From the NCBI GenBank assembly GCA_963682175.1, contig OY821774.1, forward strand, positions 46,700,201 through 46,764,200: a DNA stretch of 64,000 bases, written 5' to 3'. How positions within the stretch are numbered: position 1 is the stretch's first letter; the number at the start of each line of letters is the position of its first letter. The translations under genes were made by a program, and so were the position numbers. The stretch comes from Triglochin maritima. Taxonomy: Eukaryota; Streptophyta; Magnoliopsida; Alismatales; Juncaginaceae. Below are positions 45,401 through 57,930 of this stretch, one piece after another. A model generated the notes under the pieces. It made no database searches. It had not been told where the DNA came from and saw nothing but the letters and a program-made list of their open reading frames with translations.

Positions 45401-48400
45401 ATGGTCCAAGACATAACACGTATGATGTATCTACATCTCTATCTAAGAAATGGTATTTCTTTAGTTTGTCCACAATAGCAAGGTGATAGGGTCGTGGATC
45501 TCTCCACCCTATTAACTTGCCTTTACCGGGTCATCCAATACCGATTAGCTCCGTTGTAGTAATGAACGACTGGATGTACATGAGGGCATTCTGTTAGAGT
45601 GGATTAGATTGATTGCTTTTTGCTTTTAAACCATTCTTAATGATTTTTGTAACAAACGCGTTGGTGTAACCAACTTGGGTATAAATACATGAATGTCTCC
45701 GAATTTGAGGGGATCGAAAGTTGTTAGAAAATTTCATTTGTTAGTTGGAGCTTGAGGAGTGCTCGAAACTCCCCAAATTCTCTCGTTGGAGACGACGAGG
45801 GCAATCTGGAGGGAGGAAACACCCGACCCCCAGCAACATTTAGGTGGCGCAGGCGGCACAACCAACCTCCTTTCGTCGGCGTGGATCTGGAACCTACCAC
45901 AAGGATAATGGTTACATTACTTTCTTTATGGACCTCCAATAAAAAACAGAGTACAGTTAAACTCCATCACCGAGTTGTTAAAATTTTCTTCCCCAAAATA
46001 TATTATAAAGCGAACAAGGCACTGAGAGATTTGTTGATAATTATATGTTTTTTATTTTTTGCTTTGACCACCATATATTTTGAAAATTTGGAGGTTGGAA
46101 AAAATTTAATCACATAATACACAAAATTACATTGACATATACACAAAAGCACTGATACATATGCAACCCTTCATATTGGAACATATTTACACACATATAA
46201 AAGTGTCATGGACTTACCATATAATTTGCATCTATGTTTTTGTTGTTATACCCATCCGCAAGGATAATATAAGAAGAATTTGGATCATCTTAATATCATA
46301 ACCACATTTTGTTAATCCACTTGCTTGGATTGTCTTAAATTCATGGTTTTGGGTCATTATTACTTCCAACATGAAATTTAAACTATAAGGTGTTTCAAAA
46401 TAATATAGTTACGTATAGTGCCTAGTTAAAATTTATGTTATCTAATAATGGCTTTTGTTATTTTTGTATCAGGGCTAATTAACTGTTACATTTAATAATC
46501 ACAGGCTTGGTATAGAAGAGGAAAGGTGAATGCTTCATTACATCGCTATGAAGATGCAATCAAGGATTTTGAAATTGCATTGAGCTTGACAAGTTCTATA
46601 GCTCAAAAGGGGCACATAAAGGAAGAACTTGCTTTGGTATCAAGTTTAAAAGAGTCCAAAAATATTAGGAGTAATACAAATTCGAGACCTCAAGGTATGC
46701 AGTTCCTGTTGGCCTTAAATTTGCTACAGATTTCATAATCATAATGTTTTTAGTATTCAAGAATGTATCTGTAATTATGTTAATGTTATTATTACTGCAA
46801 AAGTTATCTTCCTTAACCATAGTGATGTTACTGCAAAAGATGGTTGTTGGCAGGTTTGGGACATGTGATGGTTTTCTTCCTTAACCACAGTGAATGTCAT
46901 TTTGTGTTGAAATTGTGTAATGGAACTAATAAAGAACACATAATTGCCATTTACATGTTCCTAAGAATTCTCTAATCTCATGTTTTGCATGTTATCGTTC
47001 CTTCATTTATAGTGGCAGGAGTGTGGTGATAATACATAAGAAACCAAGGCTTCCTTCAATAACCTGCTCAAAATCTCAATCATATTTGAAGGTTCTGTTT
47101 TGTTATGACTTGTACCATATTATCCTGGGATGGGATTTTCATTTTTCAAAATGTCAAGATTCAAAATGAAAGATGTCATCTTTGTCATCTGATTTTGTTC
47201 AGTTTGATTCTTCTTCCCTGAATTATTTAGGTCTTACCGACGTTGAACCTTGCCAAGCAAAACTGGAATGTGTCTCCACAGAAGCAAAAGGGCGAGGAAT
47301 GCTGTCCACAAATGACATGCCTCCTGGCTCAATTGTCCATTGTGAAGAACCTCTTGCTGCGGTACTTTCACCTTCTTAAGAGTAAAAACATTATGGCTTA
47401 CTATGTCACGACTATTCATTTTGTGGAATTTTTCTATGATATTGTTTTTCAGAAACTCAAGTTTCTAGGTCTGTCTTAGGATTATAGAATTTTGAAATGG
47501 TTCAACCAATCTATTGGTTTGTCATGTAAGGAGCCAAAATCTTCAAAAGGAAAACTTTTGTGGAAGAGGATCTATTGCAATCTTCCCCGTCTAAGTTCAG
47601 AACAATACCTTCAAGTGTTAATTTGGTACCCTCCAGACATCTATACATGAGAAGAGAAGAAAATACTATTAGTTATGGATGATAATGCTTTTCTACATGG
47701 TGGGCCACGAGACCCATGCAATGATAAATTGCAACAGTGGGTATTTTCAGAATGAATTACCTTTTTTCTTTTTATAGACCAACCAATTCTGCTGAAAGCG
47801 ACTCTAAAAGAATCCTTTTCTTCTTTACTTCACTGAACTAAAAAAACTATAGTCGCAAGCTGTTGGATGGTCGAGGCCCTCGAGGGGAGTGTTAGGTTGC
47901 TCTGAGGGCACTAAAGGTTGATGAAACTCAACGAACTTGATTCTTGCCTTTTCTTTACCAAGCAATCCCCTTACATGTTGGGGACATCTATTTTATTGTA
48001 GCATTCATTCTTAGGGATGATGAATCCTTGCAGTGGAGAATTATGTTGGGCCATCAACCACTCTTTGCTCGTTTATAAAGTTTTAAGAATACTCTTTGTT
48101 ATGTGAAAATTGCTTCTTGATTAGAGAAACATGATACAGTTAAGTGAAAATTTCTTCAACCAATGCATTTGAACATTGTAAAGTGAATGTTCTTGGAAAG
48201 GCCTTAACTAATAGGGTTATCATTAGAAGACTTTATAGGGATTTAACTGTTGAATTTTCTCTCTTTGAAGCAACACCAGCTTTGTTTCATGCCGCCATGT
48301 AAAGTGTTATATTGATGATAGCTATAAGAAAAGTTGGCCGATTACTTAATGATTTTGTTAGTAACAACTACATGGTGGCTCAGTGGGAGTCTTGTGCCAT

Positions 48401-51400
48401 TTACATTCTTGATCCGAGCTACATTTGCAAAATCTGGCTGTGAAGTTGCTTTGGATTCCTTGCTCTTGCATTACATGTTCATAGGAATAATTATTCCTTA
48501 CCTCGAAAATAATATGGCTTTTCAACTTTTCTACATGAATATTTAATGATGAGGCTGTACTCTCCCCCTTGCAAGATTATATTTTCCATTACAGTACGTT
48601 CTTTTTACATTTATCTGCAGGTGGTGTTGAAATCTTGTCGAGAAACTCATTGTCATTTCTGCTTCAATGAGATTCCAGTGAATCCTGTATTTTGCCTAGG
48701 ATGTGCAACACCATCATACTGTAACGAACAATGCCGTACACAGGCAGGTAAACATTAAGCTACAATGTCAAACTCCTACCTATGAATTTGTTGGAGTTTG
48801 TTATTTATATTAGACCCACTATAGAGATGCCATTACACAGGACTAGACTAATATTATGTGAATGTATTAATTGTTATAGAACCTGAACATAGGCATGAAT
48901 GTGGAGGCATCAATTGGCCTGCTGTGTTGCCATCTGATGCGGTATTAGCTGGTCGAATCATGGCAAATTTTATAGACAAGGGAGGAACTTTGGATGGCTC
49001 CAAGCACATTGAGACTGCAGTAATGCTTTTATGCAATTTTGGATTTTGTGTTGATCATTTGTTATTTTGTTCATTGATTGTTCTCATGTGATGATAGGAA
49101 AGATCTGTAATTATTTCTTACTTTAATAATTTTTTCTTTACAGGATTTTTGTCACAATTACATTCATGCGTCTCCAGAAAGAAAATTGGAGCTGCATATT
49201 TATTCAGTTATGCTGACATGCTGCTTAAACCATCATTTTGGGTCAAAATTTCCAACCAATGGACTTTCAACTTCACAGGTAGTTTGAGTTCCTATTCAAT
49301 GGTTGCTTTACAGTATCGATATGATTTCTGAAAAAATCGTTGTCCATGCCTTCGCAAATAATATCTTCAATTGCTACTGCTTCATAGCATAGAAGATAGA
49401 ACTGTACTCTTTGTAAATGTTAATTTGGATTTTTGACCGTAACAGTCAGCTTCTCTTTTTTTAATTGGTTCTGTGGGATTTTTAAAAATATTTGCTAAAG
49501 CCAACTCTTGTTATGTTATTTCATGAGTTCAACTTTTGTTTTAATTTTGTTATATTACGTGGCAATTGTGTCAGTGACCAGACCATTAAATATTCATCAG
49601 ATGTGAAATTCTTACCTTTTGCTTTGCTATTTGTTTTGTAAATTTTGCAGTTGGTTATACTGCTTTGTCAAATCAAGGTTAATTCCATGGCGGTTGTTTG
49701 TATCAAATCATATGGATCTGGCACAATGAAGCATGGCAGAGACCATCTCACTGCTGAAAATGCATACACTTGTAATATAAATCAGGTCTCTTTTATACTG
49801 ATGCCACAATTGTTGTTATGCTCCTGATTTCACTGTAATGGCTTCTGTTTGTACAAAAAGAAAATGGATAACTTGGACATTTATTTTGTGTTGGGACTTG
49901 GGAGCATTTTTTGGCCTTTCAGGATTATTTTTTGATGTATACTCACTGACGATGGTGCAACTTCTGTTTTGGAGTCACAGGCATCAAAGTATCCATAATC
50001 CAACAGATGAAATCATGCTTTGTATCATGTTCTAATTTAGTTTAACACTGTTTGCACAATCATATTATTTACCTGTCAGCATAAGAAATTCCTCTCCAGG
50101 AAATGAATGTGAATGCAAAAGTATAAAATGTAACAAGATAAGGTTGTACCGGATGGCTACCACAAAAAAACTCCCATCCCGAAGGTTTTGGATCTGTAAA
50201 GTGGGACATAAACAATTGTGCATCTTGTATAAATGTTCTTTTGAAATTCTTATTTTTAAGATGTAAGAGTTGCCTTAACTTTATTGGGAACTTGTAGTTT
50301 TCTATATCTTGTTTTTTCTTTGGTATCCTTTGTATTATCTTGCCTTAATGTTCTTCAGGGAACTATCCTTTATAACTATAAATACTTGATTCTTTTATAA
50401 CAACTCTCACATTCTGTTTTTCTTTTGTTGAACCTTTTCCCCTTGGAAATTGCCATATCGTTCATGTACGACCTGCTAAGAGATGTATGTAAGTTGTCTT
50501 ATGTATCATTCCAACTTAACATTTGTATAGATTACCGTGTGAACGCTTCTTTGTTATTTATTGCATTCATGACACCTGCGTCAAAATATTTTTATCCATC
50601 TATTTCCTTCTCACGGTTTTTGTTTGTTTAACAGGTCAGAGTTGGTCAAGCAATTTACTTGACAGGCAGGCTATTCAATCATTCATGCCAGCCAAATATT
50701 CATGTATATTTTATATCGCGTAAACTTTTTATTCGTTCGACTGAGCATGTGCCAGCAGGCTGTCCTTTGGAATTTTCTTATGGTGCTCAGGTATCTTCCG
50801 TTCTATGTAGTTCATACTTTTTTTGGCACCAAGTTGTTCGTACTCACATCAGTTGAGAACCCAAAGCTTGTAAATTTGAAAAAGAACTGTGGCACTTTTT
50901 TTAGTACAGGGAATAGTTTAGACTTGTTTCTCTCTATAATTATCCCAATTTTCTTATGTGAGCATTATTGGCGTTTCAGGTTGGACAAATGGGTTATTTG
51001 GAAAGACAGACACTATTAAAGGCTGAGTACTCCTTTACATGCCATTGTATCGGTTGCTCAGAGTTGAGTCTATCCGACTTAGTTCTACATGCTTTCTGTT
51101 GCTCAAAGCCACAATGCTTTGGTGCTGTGCTGGAAATGGAATGTGGCATGACTCACACTCAAAAGATTGATGACACCGAAACACAATCTTCTTCTGTCGT
51201 TAACCTGGAGGGTGTTCTTCCGGTATTTTTCTTAAACATGTTTTCTCACTACTATACATAATAAATTTGTGGATAGTAAACAAAAGCGATCACCATGGTG
51301 CTTCGACTATTAATCATTTGCTCTTGATTCCTTAAGGCTGAAATGCACAAACGGAATTCAATCCATGAAGTGGCTCAATTGTTACTGCAAGAGCCTGGAA

Positions 51401-54400
51401 GACTATCTCACATGGGTAGCACTTGTCTAAACTGCGGGTCTTATTGTGATTTGACTGTGTTACGTAAGCAAGCTGAAGATGCGATGGTTGGTATCAAATG
51501 GTACGATATTTGATAATACTTTTTTCCTTGTTTTTGTACAAATGAACGGCATGCCTGAGCATCAATATTTTATGGAAACAATAAATGAACATGTGAGATT
51601 ATTTCATCATCTCCGTCAGCTATCAGTTTCTTGGTTTTCCTGTCCAACAGCTTGGGTCTGTGTTCGTTGTGAAGTAATATCTAAATACTATTCGGTTTAT
51701 TGAGGTATACCACATTTATTTTACAAAAGTAAATGAAACACTTAATCCACGATTAGATGATATTAATTGTTGGTTTTTAGGCTTTAATCCATGTTTTGAT
51801 GATTTAATTAACTTAATCTTAATAACAATCAAATGTAGTGTAACACACATTATGCATGACATACATATTGTATTGTGCTAACATCTACGAGTGATTAAGA
51901 CTCAAAGGAGAAAAAAAAATTCAAGACATGTAATCAAGCTTTTGAAGACATGTAATTAAGTATTTCTTTTAAGTCTTAGGAACTTGTGTATACTTGAACA
52001 TACTAGAGTATATAACTAATTACATACACACTAGGTTCCTAATAGAAGTCACACAAAATCTCAGATCATTTGGACTTCAATATGTCACTTAAACTTAGAC
52101 CGGAAAACACTAAAACCTAAACCTGAACTGTCTAAGCACAATCGGTTGACCGAACGAGTTCTATGTTCGACTGATTGGATCAGTTAATCTGTTAGCCAAT
52201 AGTGTTAACCGGTCGACCGTTTTGAACATTTTGTTCGACCGTCTACACGTGTCATTTGATCGTTAGACTTGTCGTATTATACCAACGGTCGTATTCACAT
52301 GTTTATCCATACCCCAGAAATACATTTGATCACTGGTCGACTGTGGACTTAGTTTCGATCGACCGAACATAGACATCTCTTGAACCCCGTAGTGTCAGTT
52401 TGTTTCGGTCGACCGAATCCACCATTTTGTTCAACCGTTTGTTCCTGAACTTTCCTGAACAATACTTTTGGACTGCCTAATCAGTTGACCGTTCTCTTAA
52501 GTTATAGTCATGTTTGTTCGACCGCCCTTTGTACGGTCGACCGTTTGTTTCTGGAACTGTTTGGACGTTATTTCTAGATAGAATCTGGTCGACCGTTTTA
52601 CCCGTTTCGGTCGACCGAACTTAACTAGAGCAGTGACCTGCGTTTTTTTGTTTTGTGTTTCTCATACATTCATCTACCAATTTTGTCACAACGGCTATAA
52701 TACCTTAAGAACTTATAAATAGATGATTGAATACATTGTTTAGACAACTCTCCTACACACAATTGTCTCATACATTAGAGAGAAGTCTTTCAATCCTCAA
52801 AGCTCTAAATCATACACTCCAAGCCTAAATTCAACATCTTTGATCAATTCCATTATCTACTCAAAGTGTACTCAAGTTTAGAGAGTGTGATTTACTCAAT
52901 TTCTCAGTCAAGCAAAGTTTGTAAAAGCTACGGTGAAAGCCCGAAGTATCATTTTCGGATTGTGAGGAGATGATTCCAAGGTAGGCGAGAGTTGTTCGCA
53001 AGCTTGAAGATCATAAGACGTTGTCTCCTGACCCGGAACGGGGAACAGATAGTGAAGTCGTGAGCGGAACTCGTGGAGTCGAGCGGAGCTTGTAAAATAG
53101 GAAGTAGACAGGAGACCGAACCTCTATAAAAATCCCCGTGTTCTTTGTGGTTTGCCTATTCTCTTTTTTTACTTGCTTGTTTGTTTAAATTCCGCTATGC
53201 ATCTTTGTTCACTAAGCAAGTAAAGAATAAACTTAAAAGTGATTAGATAATTAGCGACTCATAACGATCCCACATTAATTTGTTTAGCTACGACATCCTT
53301 ATCCTAATTAGATCAGCCATGTTCACTCGTAACTTGTGTGATGTCTTAGAGTCCCAACCTCTGTGTTTCCTAATTTTAAGTACCTATTTCCACCAAGTTA
53401 TCAGGAGTATCGCCTTGCCCTCTGTTATTTACTACGTGATAGAGGATAATCCCACGTCGGTTAATTTGGGGATTTTCTCCTAAGTTATAGGGTCTCTTCA
53501 CTTGTCACAAAATGGTTTTGAGTTGGACACTCACTTCAATCGTATACGATTTTTTAAGTGGATGATGGTCTTAGTGGGACTATTTTCATTAAAATTTATA
53601 GAGTGCACTATGACATTTAATGTATATTCTAACTCAGCAAGTTTTGCAGGCTGCAGCAAGCAGTTGTTCTTGGGGATCTAGGAACAATGGTTCCAACTGA
53701 TGTATTGATGGCCCTTAGTCAGTTGAGGTCTGTGAGACATCCATACAGTATAGATGTTGGTCAGGTCAGTTCAATTTTATGATTCATTGAATTGTGTATA
53801 TAATAGCAGAAACATGGTATTAGACAAAGCTGTATTTTGAAAATGAAGTTTTCAAAACTATAAAACCATATTAAATGGTCCCAAGTGGTATGGTTTTAAA
53901 TCATTTTATTTCCTCCAAATCATAGCCATGGGAACTAGATTGCGATCTTGAGGGCAAATTTTCTCCACTTCTCTACTTTTTCACTTTCTTTTCTCGTATT
54001 TTCAATGTAGCATGTAGTGGTTTTAATATTGTTACCGCAAGTGCACAGTTGCATTTATAGTAGTGACTAATACTGGTCGATCCACAGGGAGAATGTAAAT
54101 TTAATTTACTCCTCGTACTTGTACGGGAAAAAAGACGAGTTGGTTCCTACACTAGCTATTCTATGAATGCAAAAAATTAAACTAATTAATCTAATTTAGC
54201 TAAATAGTAATTATAGTATATAGAAATTCAGCCCCAGGGATAGAGATAATAATTGGGTTAAAAACTATTCATACATGTCAATGTGTGAATTCAATTAAAC
54301 ACAAATTATTCTGAACAAAATTAACATTGGGGTTTTGAATTTATCCTAATCGACCCTACAGCCTGAGCATACAAGAAGAGCTTTATAAAACATTCGTGTA

Positions 54401-56713
54401 TCAAAGACAAATATTGTTAGAGTTAAAATAATTCTCAAACAAATGCAATCCTATTCAAATATAATTATTTTGAGTTTCTTTGGTTAATGTTTAAAAAAAT
54501 CATAACATCAAATTCATGTCATACTCTATCATAGAGTAAGATAAAAATCATTAAAAACACATTCCTAATTATACAATTTCTAACTCAAAATTTAATTGAT
54601 TTTATGCATATCAAAATCTAATCATGAACTAAGAGATTATGTCATTAATTCATATGGATTCTAATAATACATAAAAATATATTAAACTATGGATTTAAGA
54701 ACAAGGAAATTACAAAATTTATCTCACACATTCAACATACATAAAATAGAGCTTAATCGTACATATATCCACCCCAACGGGGTGGATTTAACTATGCATG
54801 CCAATGGATGAAACATGATTTGATTTATTAATTATAATCCAAACTAATTTGAAATAAGATATAAGAAACAAATCCAATATTTCAATCAAAAATAAAATTA
54901 CAATATCTATATTGCTATGAACCTATTATACTATTGTTAGAGTTAGAACTAGACGAACGAAAACCAAAGACGAGCGCTATCGATGACAAACACCGGAGAC
55001 TAACCCGGTGAACTCCACGAACCCGCGTTAACGTTGCCTTCTTCTGATCTCAGCCCTCCAAGTCCCCAGCAAACCTTCGGCCCATGCTTTATATTTCACG
55101 CAACCTCTTGGTCGTGAGAATTTTTCTCACCTCACGTAGCAAGTCAACATTACATGCCTCATGGTCGTGAGAATTTTTCTCACATTTTATTAATGCATGG
55201 GAATCAATTCCCACACCCCCACATTCTCCATTTTCTTCAATTATTTATTTAATGTAATTGGTGATATGTACTCAGGTCCTTCGGTTTCCATAATATTGCA
55301 GAAAATCACATCTTTTTTTGCTCTATTTTCTCGGATTTCCATGTATTGCAATAAACATGTTTAGTTCCTGGAATTAAACAACACCTAAAGTAGCACTTTT
55401 ATTGTGTAATTTACCAAGTATAAAGGTAAATTAGATGCATGAAATGCGACTTAACATAACCTAACTTTTCCCCCTCTTTTCTCTTAAACCTTACAATTTT
55501 CTTTCTTGTAACTTTACCACAACTTCCGAATCCCCAGCCCAAGCCCATAAAATCCCAACCCGTCATCTTTGACTTCTTAGTGCCTGAAAAATGGTAGCTA
55601 TCTCTTTCATAACCAAAATGTTTTTGACAAAAAACATATTTATAATCCTAGCCCTTATTCAATAGAAACCTTTTCTTCTGATATGGTTTCTATATTTTAC
55701 ACCATTTAAAAGATTTATGATACAAAATTAGGTGTGAGTTCAAAATTCAATCAAAGTCTGATTTGAGAGTGTTATTTGACTTTGTAAATCATATTTATGG
55801 AAGTTTAGAAAATAAGTTTTTTGGCCAAATGAAGCATGACTGTGTAACACAATTTTTTCATCAGTTTGTAACACATTTTGAAATTACAGGCAGAAGATAT
55901 TGTTGCAGAAGCATATTGCTTGATTGGGGATTTTAGATCCGCCCTTGAGCACAGTAAAGCTTCAGTGAAGGTATCACTGTTTTGGCCCATGTCATTAGTA
56001 TCGATAAGCTTTGGTCCTTTCTTTCATTTTCTTCTCGTAGTTCTATATGATTTCTGGCTTTTCGATTACAATCGATAAGAGTAAAATTGCTATGCTACTA
56101 TCTCATAATATTTTAAAGTTTGTTGTTACTGCCTAGATAGTTATAGTTAGTAGCGTAAAATATTACTACCCAAGAAACCAAAGTCTTGGTTTGTGAAAAT
56201 TCGATTTTTTTAGGATAAAAAAATTTGATTTCTTAAAACCTCAACCAACAGTCAGAGCTTGGGACTTGGTTTTAAACAGCTAACTTTTGGCTGCAGTGGG
56301 CTGTTTCTATGTAGTAGCCTAGATCACATTGACAATACTTCGCATTATTCTCAGTTTCTTCTTCTTTTTCTATGTTATAAACTTCAAGTTTATCAGCAAA
56401 TCCTTAATGCTAAGCACTCTCTTATAGCTGGTTAGCAATTTTGTTTGATTCTAGACCCCTAGTATGCAAATTAGTTTGATTATTGTGTTGATATTATTCT
56501 TGTCAGGTTCTTAGAAAGCTTTATCATGAGAACCACATTGTCCTTGGGAATGAATTAGTGAAGCTTGTATCTCTTCAACTTGCATTGAATGATCGTATAT
56601 CTGCTAGAAGTAGCCTAGAACTTCTGGAAAGGATTTTTTTGGTTCATTACGGATCTCATGCAGCAACAGTATTTCCTTATCTGGAAGTTCTCACAGGCCA
56701 GACTTCGAATTAG
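42442..56713 (+). CDS. TPR–MYND–SET domain protein (TPR9/SMYD-like)
   Basis: Sixteen phase-consistent exons: 42442–42570, 42633–42767, 44527–44613, 45191–45262, 46505–46694, 47231–47361, 48621–48747, 48880–49019, 49144–49278, 49651–49785, 50635–50790, 50980–51222, 51337–51500, 53650–53764, 55890–55970 and 56507–56713. They give about 748 aa. TPR helices span about 62–170 (AEWKRKGNQCFSDGDYRDAL, TTYANRASSLH, AWYRRGKVNASLHRYEDAI). A split SET domain starts with KGRGMLSTNDMPPGSIV and is interrupted by a MYND-like zinc cluster (Cys254, 259, 262, 272, 275, 281, 285). The SET core LFNHSCQPN (440–448) and FSYGAQ follow, then post-SET CHCIGC (500–505). The layout matches SMYD-type lysine methyltransferases and Arabidopsis At1g33400/TPR9, as I recall them; the substrate is unknown. 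The third exon begins at GCAG|GCGTTGTG; alternative AG sites nearby make that boundary less sure. Introns 13 and 14 carry solo LTRs and intron 2 a MITE. Confidence 0.92.
43039..43622. mobile_element. MITE with GGCC-TGTTTGGATGG ends
   Basis: Inverted ends GGCCCTGTTTGGATGG and CCATCCAAACATGGCC are flanked by TAG (43036–43038 and 43623–43625). The 584-bp element is non-coding, in intron 2 of the TPR/SET gene. A 3-bp duplication fits a PIF/Harbinger-type insertion. Confidence 0.75.
52140..52625. repeat. CGGTCGACCG palindrome cluster 3
   Basis: About 13 copies, such as CGGTTGACCGAACG, CCGGTCGACCGTTTT and CGGTCGACCGAATCC, lie upstream of the LTR TATA box, as in cluster 2. Confidence 0.82.
52714..52721 (+). 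promoter_or_regulatory. TATA box of solo LTR family A, copy 2
   Basis: TATAAATA lies about 950 bases into the LTR, in the same relative place as in the sister copy. It points along the TPR/SET gene, so it could start an intronic transcript reading into exons 14–16. Confidence 0.6.
54030..55290. mobile_element. Solo LTR, family B (TACCGCAAGTGCAC)
   Basis: A 1261-bp block starts TGTTACCGCAAGTGCAC and ends GGTTTCCA. It is flanked by TAATAT (54024–54029 and 55291–55296), a 5-bp duplication plus one matching base. Near the start it has CGATCCACAGGGAGAATG. Towards the end TGGTCGTGAGAATTTTTCTC occurs twice (about 55109 and 55163). It has no coding region and lies in intron 14 of the TPR/SET gene. 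Confidence 0.8.
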
Positions 56714-57930
56714 TAAAATGGCCTTTAGTCATTTGCTTGTGATAGTATTCAATGGTCGTTTCAACATCTTTACAAGATAAGGGTGTTGCAGAATGTATTT
56801 GTTGGTCTGTCGGGGGAAGTTCTAATGAAGTAGAAGAAGATGAGAAGACTTTGTCATGACAAGCATGCCCCCTAAACACAAGTTCTTGTAATCGGATCGA
56901 CTATGGTCAGATGCAATTCTGGTGGTACTGCCGGTGTCATCTCTCGAGTTACGACAACTCAGATCAATCTCGTATGTGTTACATCTTCGGCATGGTCTTC
57001 ATCGTGCATGTTCAACTCATATATGAAAGACGGAGCAATCAAGTTGGTACATTTTGCTCGTATGACTTAAAACAGTCATATCCGCGAGACTTGTGTTACG
57101 TAGTGTCAAATCTGATGATAATTATGGCTGTGTTTCCTACTTGATAGTTATGTAGCGTTATGATAATCTAGTATTGAAATCAAACTCTTTTGTTGCATGG
57201 CTATCTGCTGAAGATGATGATGCTTTGTATTTGGGAGAGGTTGCAACAAAGCACCACATGTTTGAAACCATGATTCATAACATGCTAAGTAGAGTCGGCT
57301 AAAAACCTCTTCGCCCCAGCTTAATATAAAAGCTGTTTTTGAATTTGCATATATATATATATATATATATGTCTTCTCGTGCGATATGTTATTAGTCATC
57401 TGTACGAGTTGCTCTGCCCTACATGTGAAGTTTTGAGACGCTGCACAGCTCATTTCCGCAGCACAATCCGATGCTGGTTAAAACCAAACTTTTAAGGCTG
57501 ACATCTTATGTTGATATGAAACCCCATTACAGGGAATTTGTGCATTTCAGAGATAAAAAGGGAGGGTAATTGAAACTTGAAACAAAAATATTGCACGAGT
57601 TCTTTCCTCACAATTTGGATTGCCTTGGAAGTGCAAAATCAATCCCAAATCTAACATAATTAAGATCTTGCAACTTAGAACATGATTCCACATAGACCAT
57701 TTTCTTCCCCACTGAATTTTATTGCTTTGGTCTATGAAATACACTAAAGAGAGCAGTGGGACTCAACAAGAGTACATGGTCTGTAATACTCACCAAGCCT
57801 CAACAGCATAAGACCAACTAAACTCTACAAGAAACCGAACATCAAACGACAAATGACTTGCATTAGAGAGCGTGTAAACCCCAAGCAACGATTCGAGAAG
57901 TTTTGACACGCCTCATAGATAAGCTGGGAT
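56714..57930. other. Convergent intergenic region TPR-SET/PGK
   Basis: About 1.2 kb between convergent stop codons, containing both 3' UTRs and an (AT)n tract near 57350. Short frames such as 56911–57144 show no family resemblance. Confidence 0.5.

Larger units (their letters stand above)
51768..53274 (+). mobile_element. Solo LTR, family A, copy 2
   Basis: It starts TGTTGGTTTTTAGGC, ends GATCCCACA and is flanked by a perfect 5-bp duplication TTAAT (51763–51767 and 53275–53279). It is collinear with 38628–40136. A palindrome cluster lies at 52140–52625, TATAAATA at 52714–52721, and TGTGGTTTGC … AATTCCGC towards the end. It is inserted in intron 13 of the TPR/SET gene in the same orientation as the gene. 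Confidence 0.92.

Noticed and set aside
45590..45960. Possible copia LTR (TGTTAGAGTGG start, TATAAATA at about 45681) in intron 4 of the TPR/SET gene
   Set aside because: It is suggestive, but I found neither a clear end, a primer-binding site nor a target duplication.
47400..48600. Possible extra exons in the long intron 6 of the TPR/SET gene
   Set aside because: Frames there do not continue the SET/MYND sequence, and direct splicing 47361 to 48621 is in phase with good sites.
56911..57144. 77-codon plus-strand frame after the SET gene
   Set aside because: It lies in the presumed 3' UTR and has no family resemblance.
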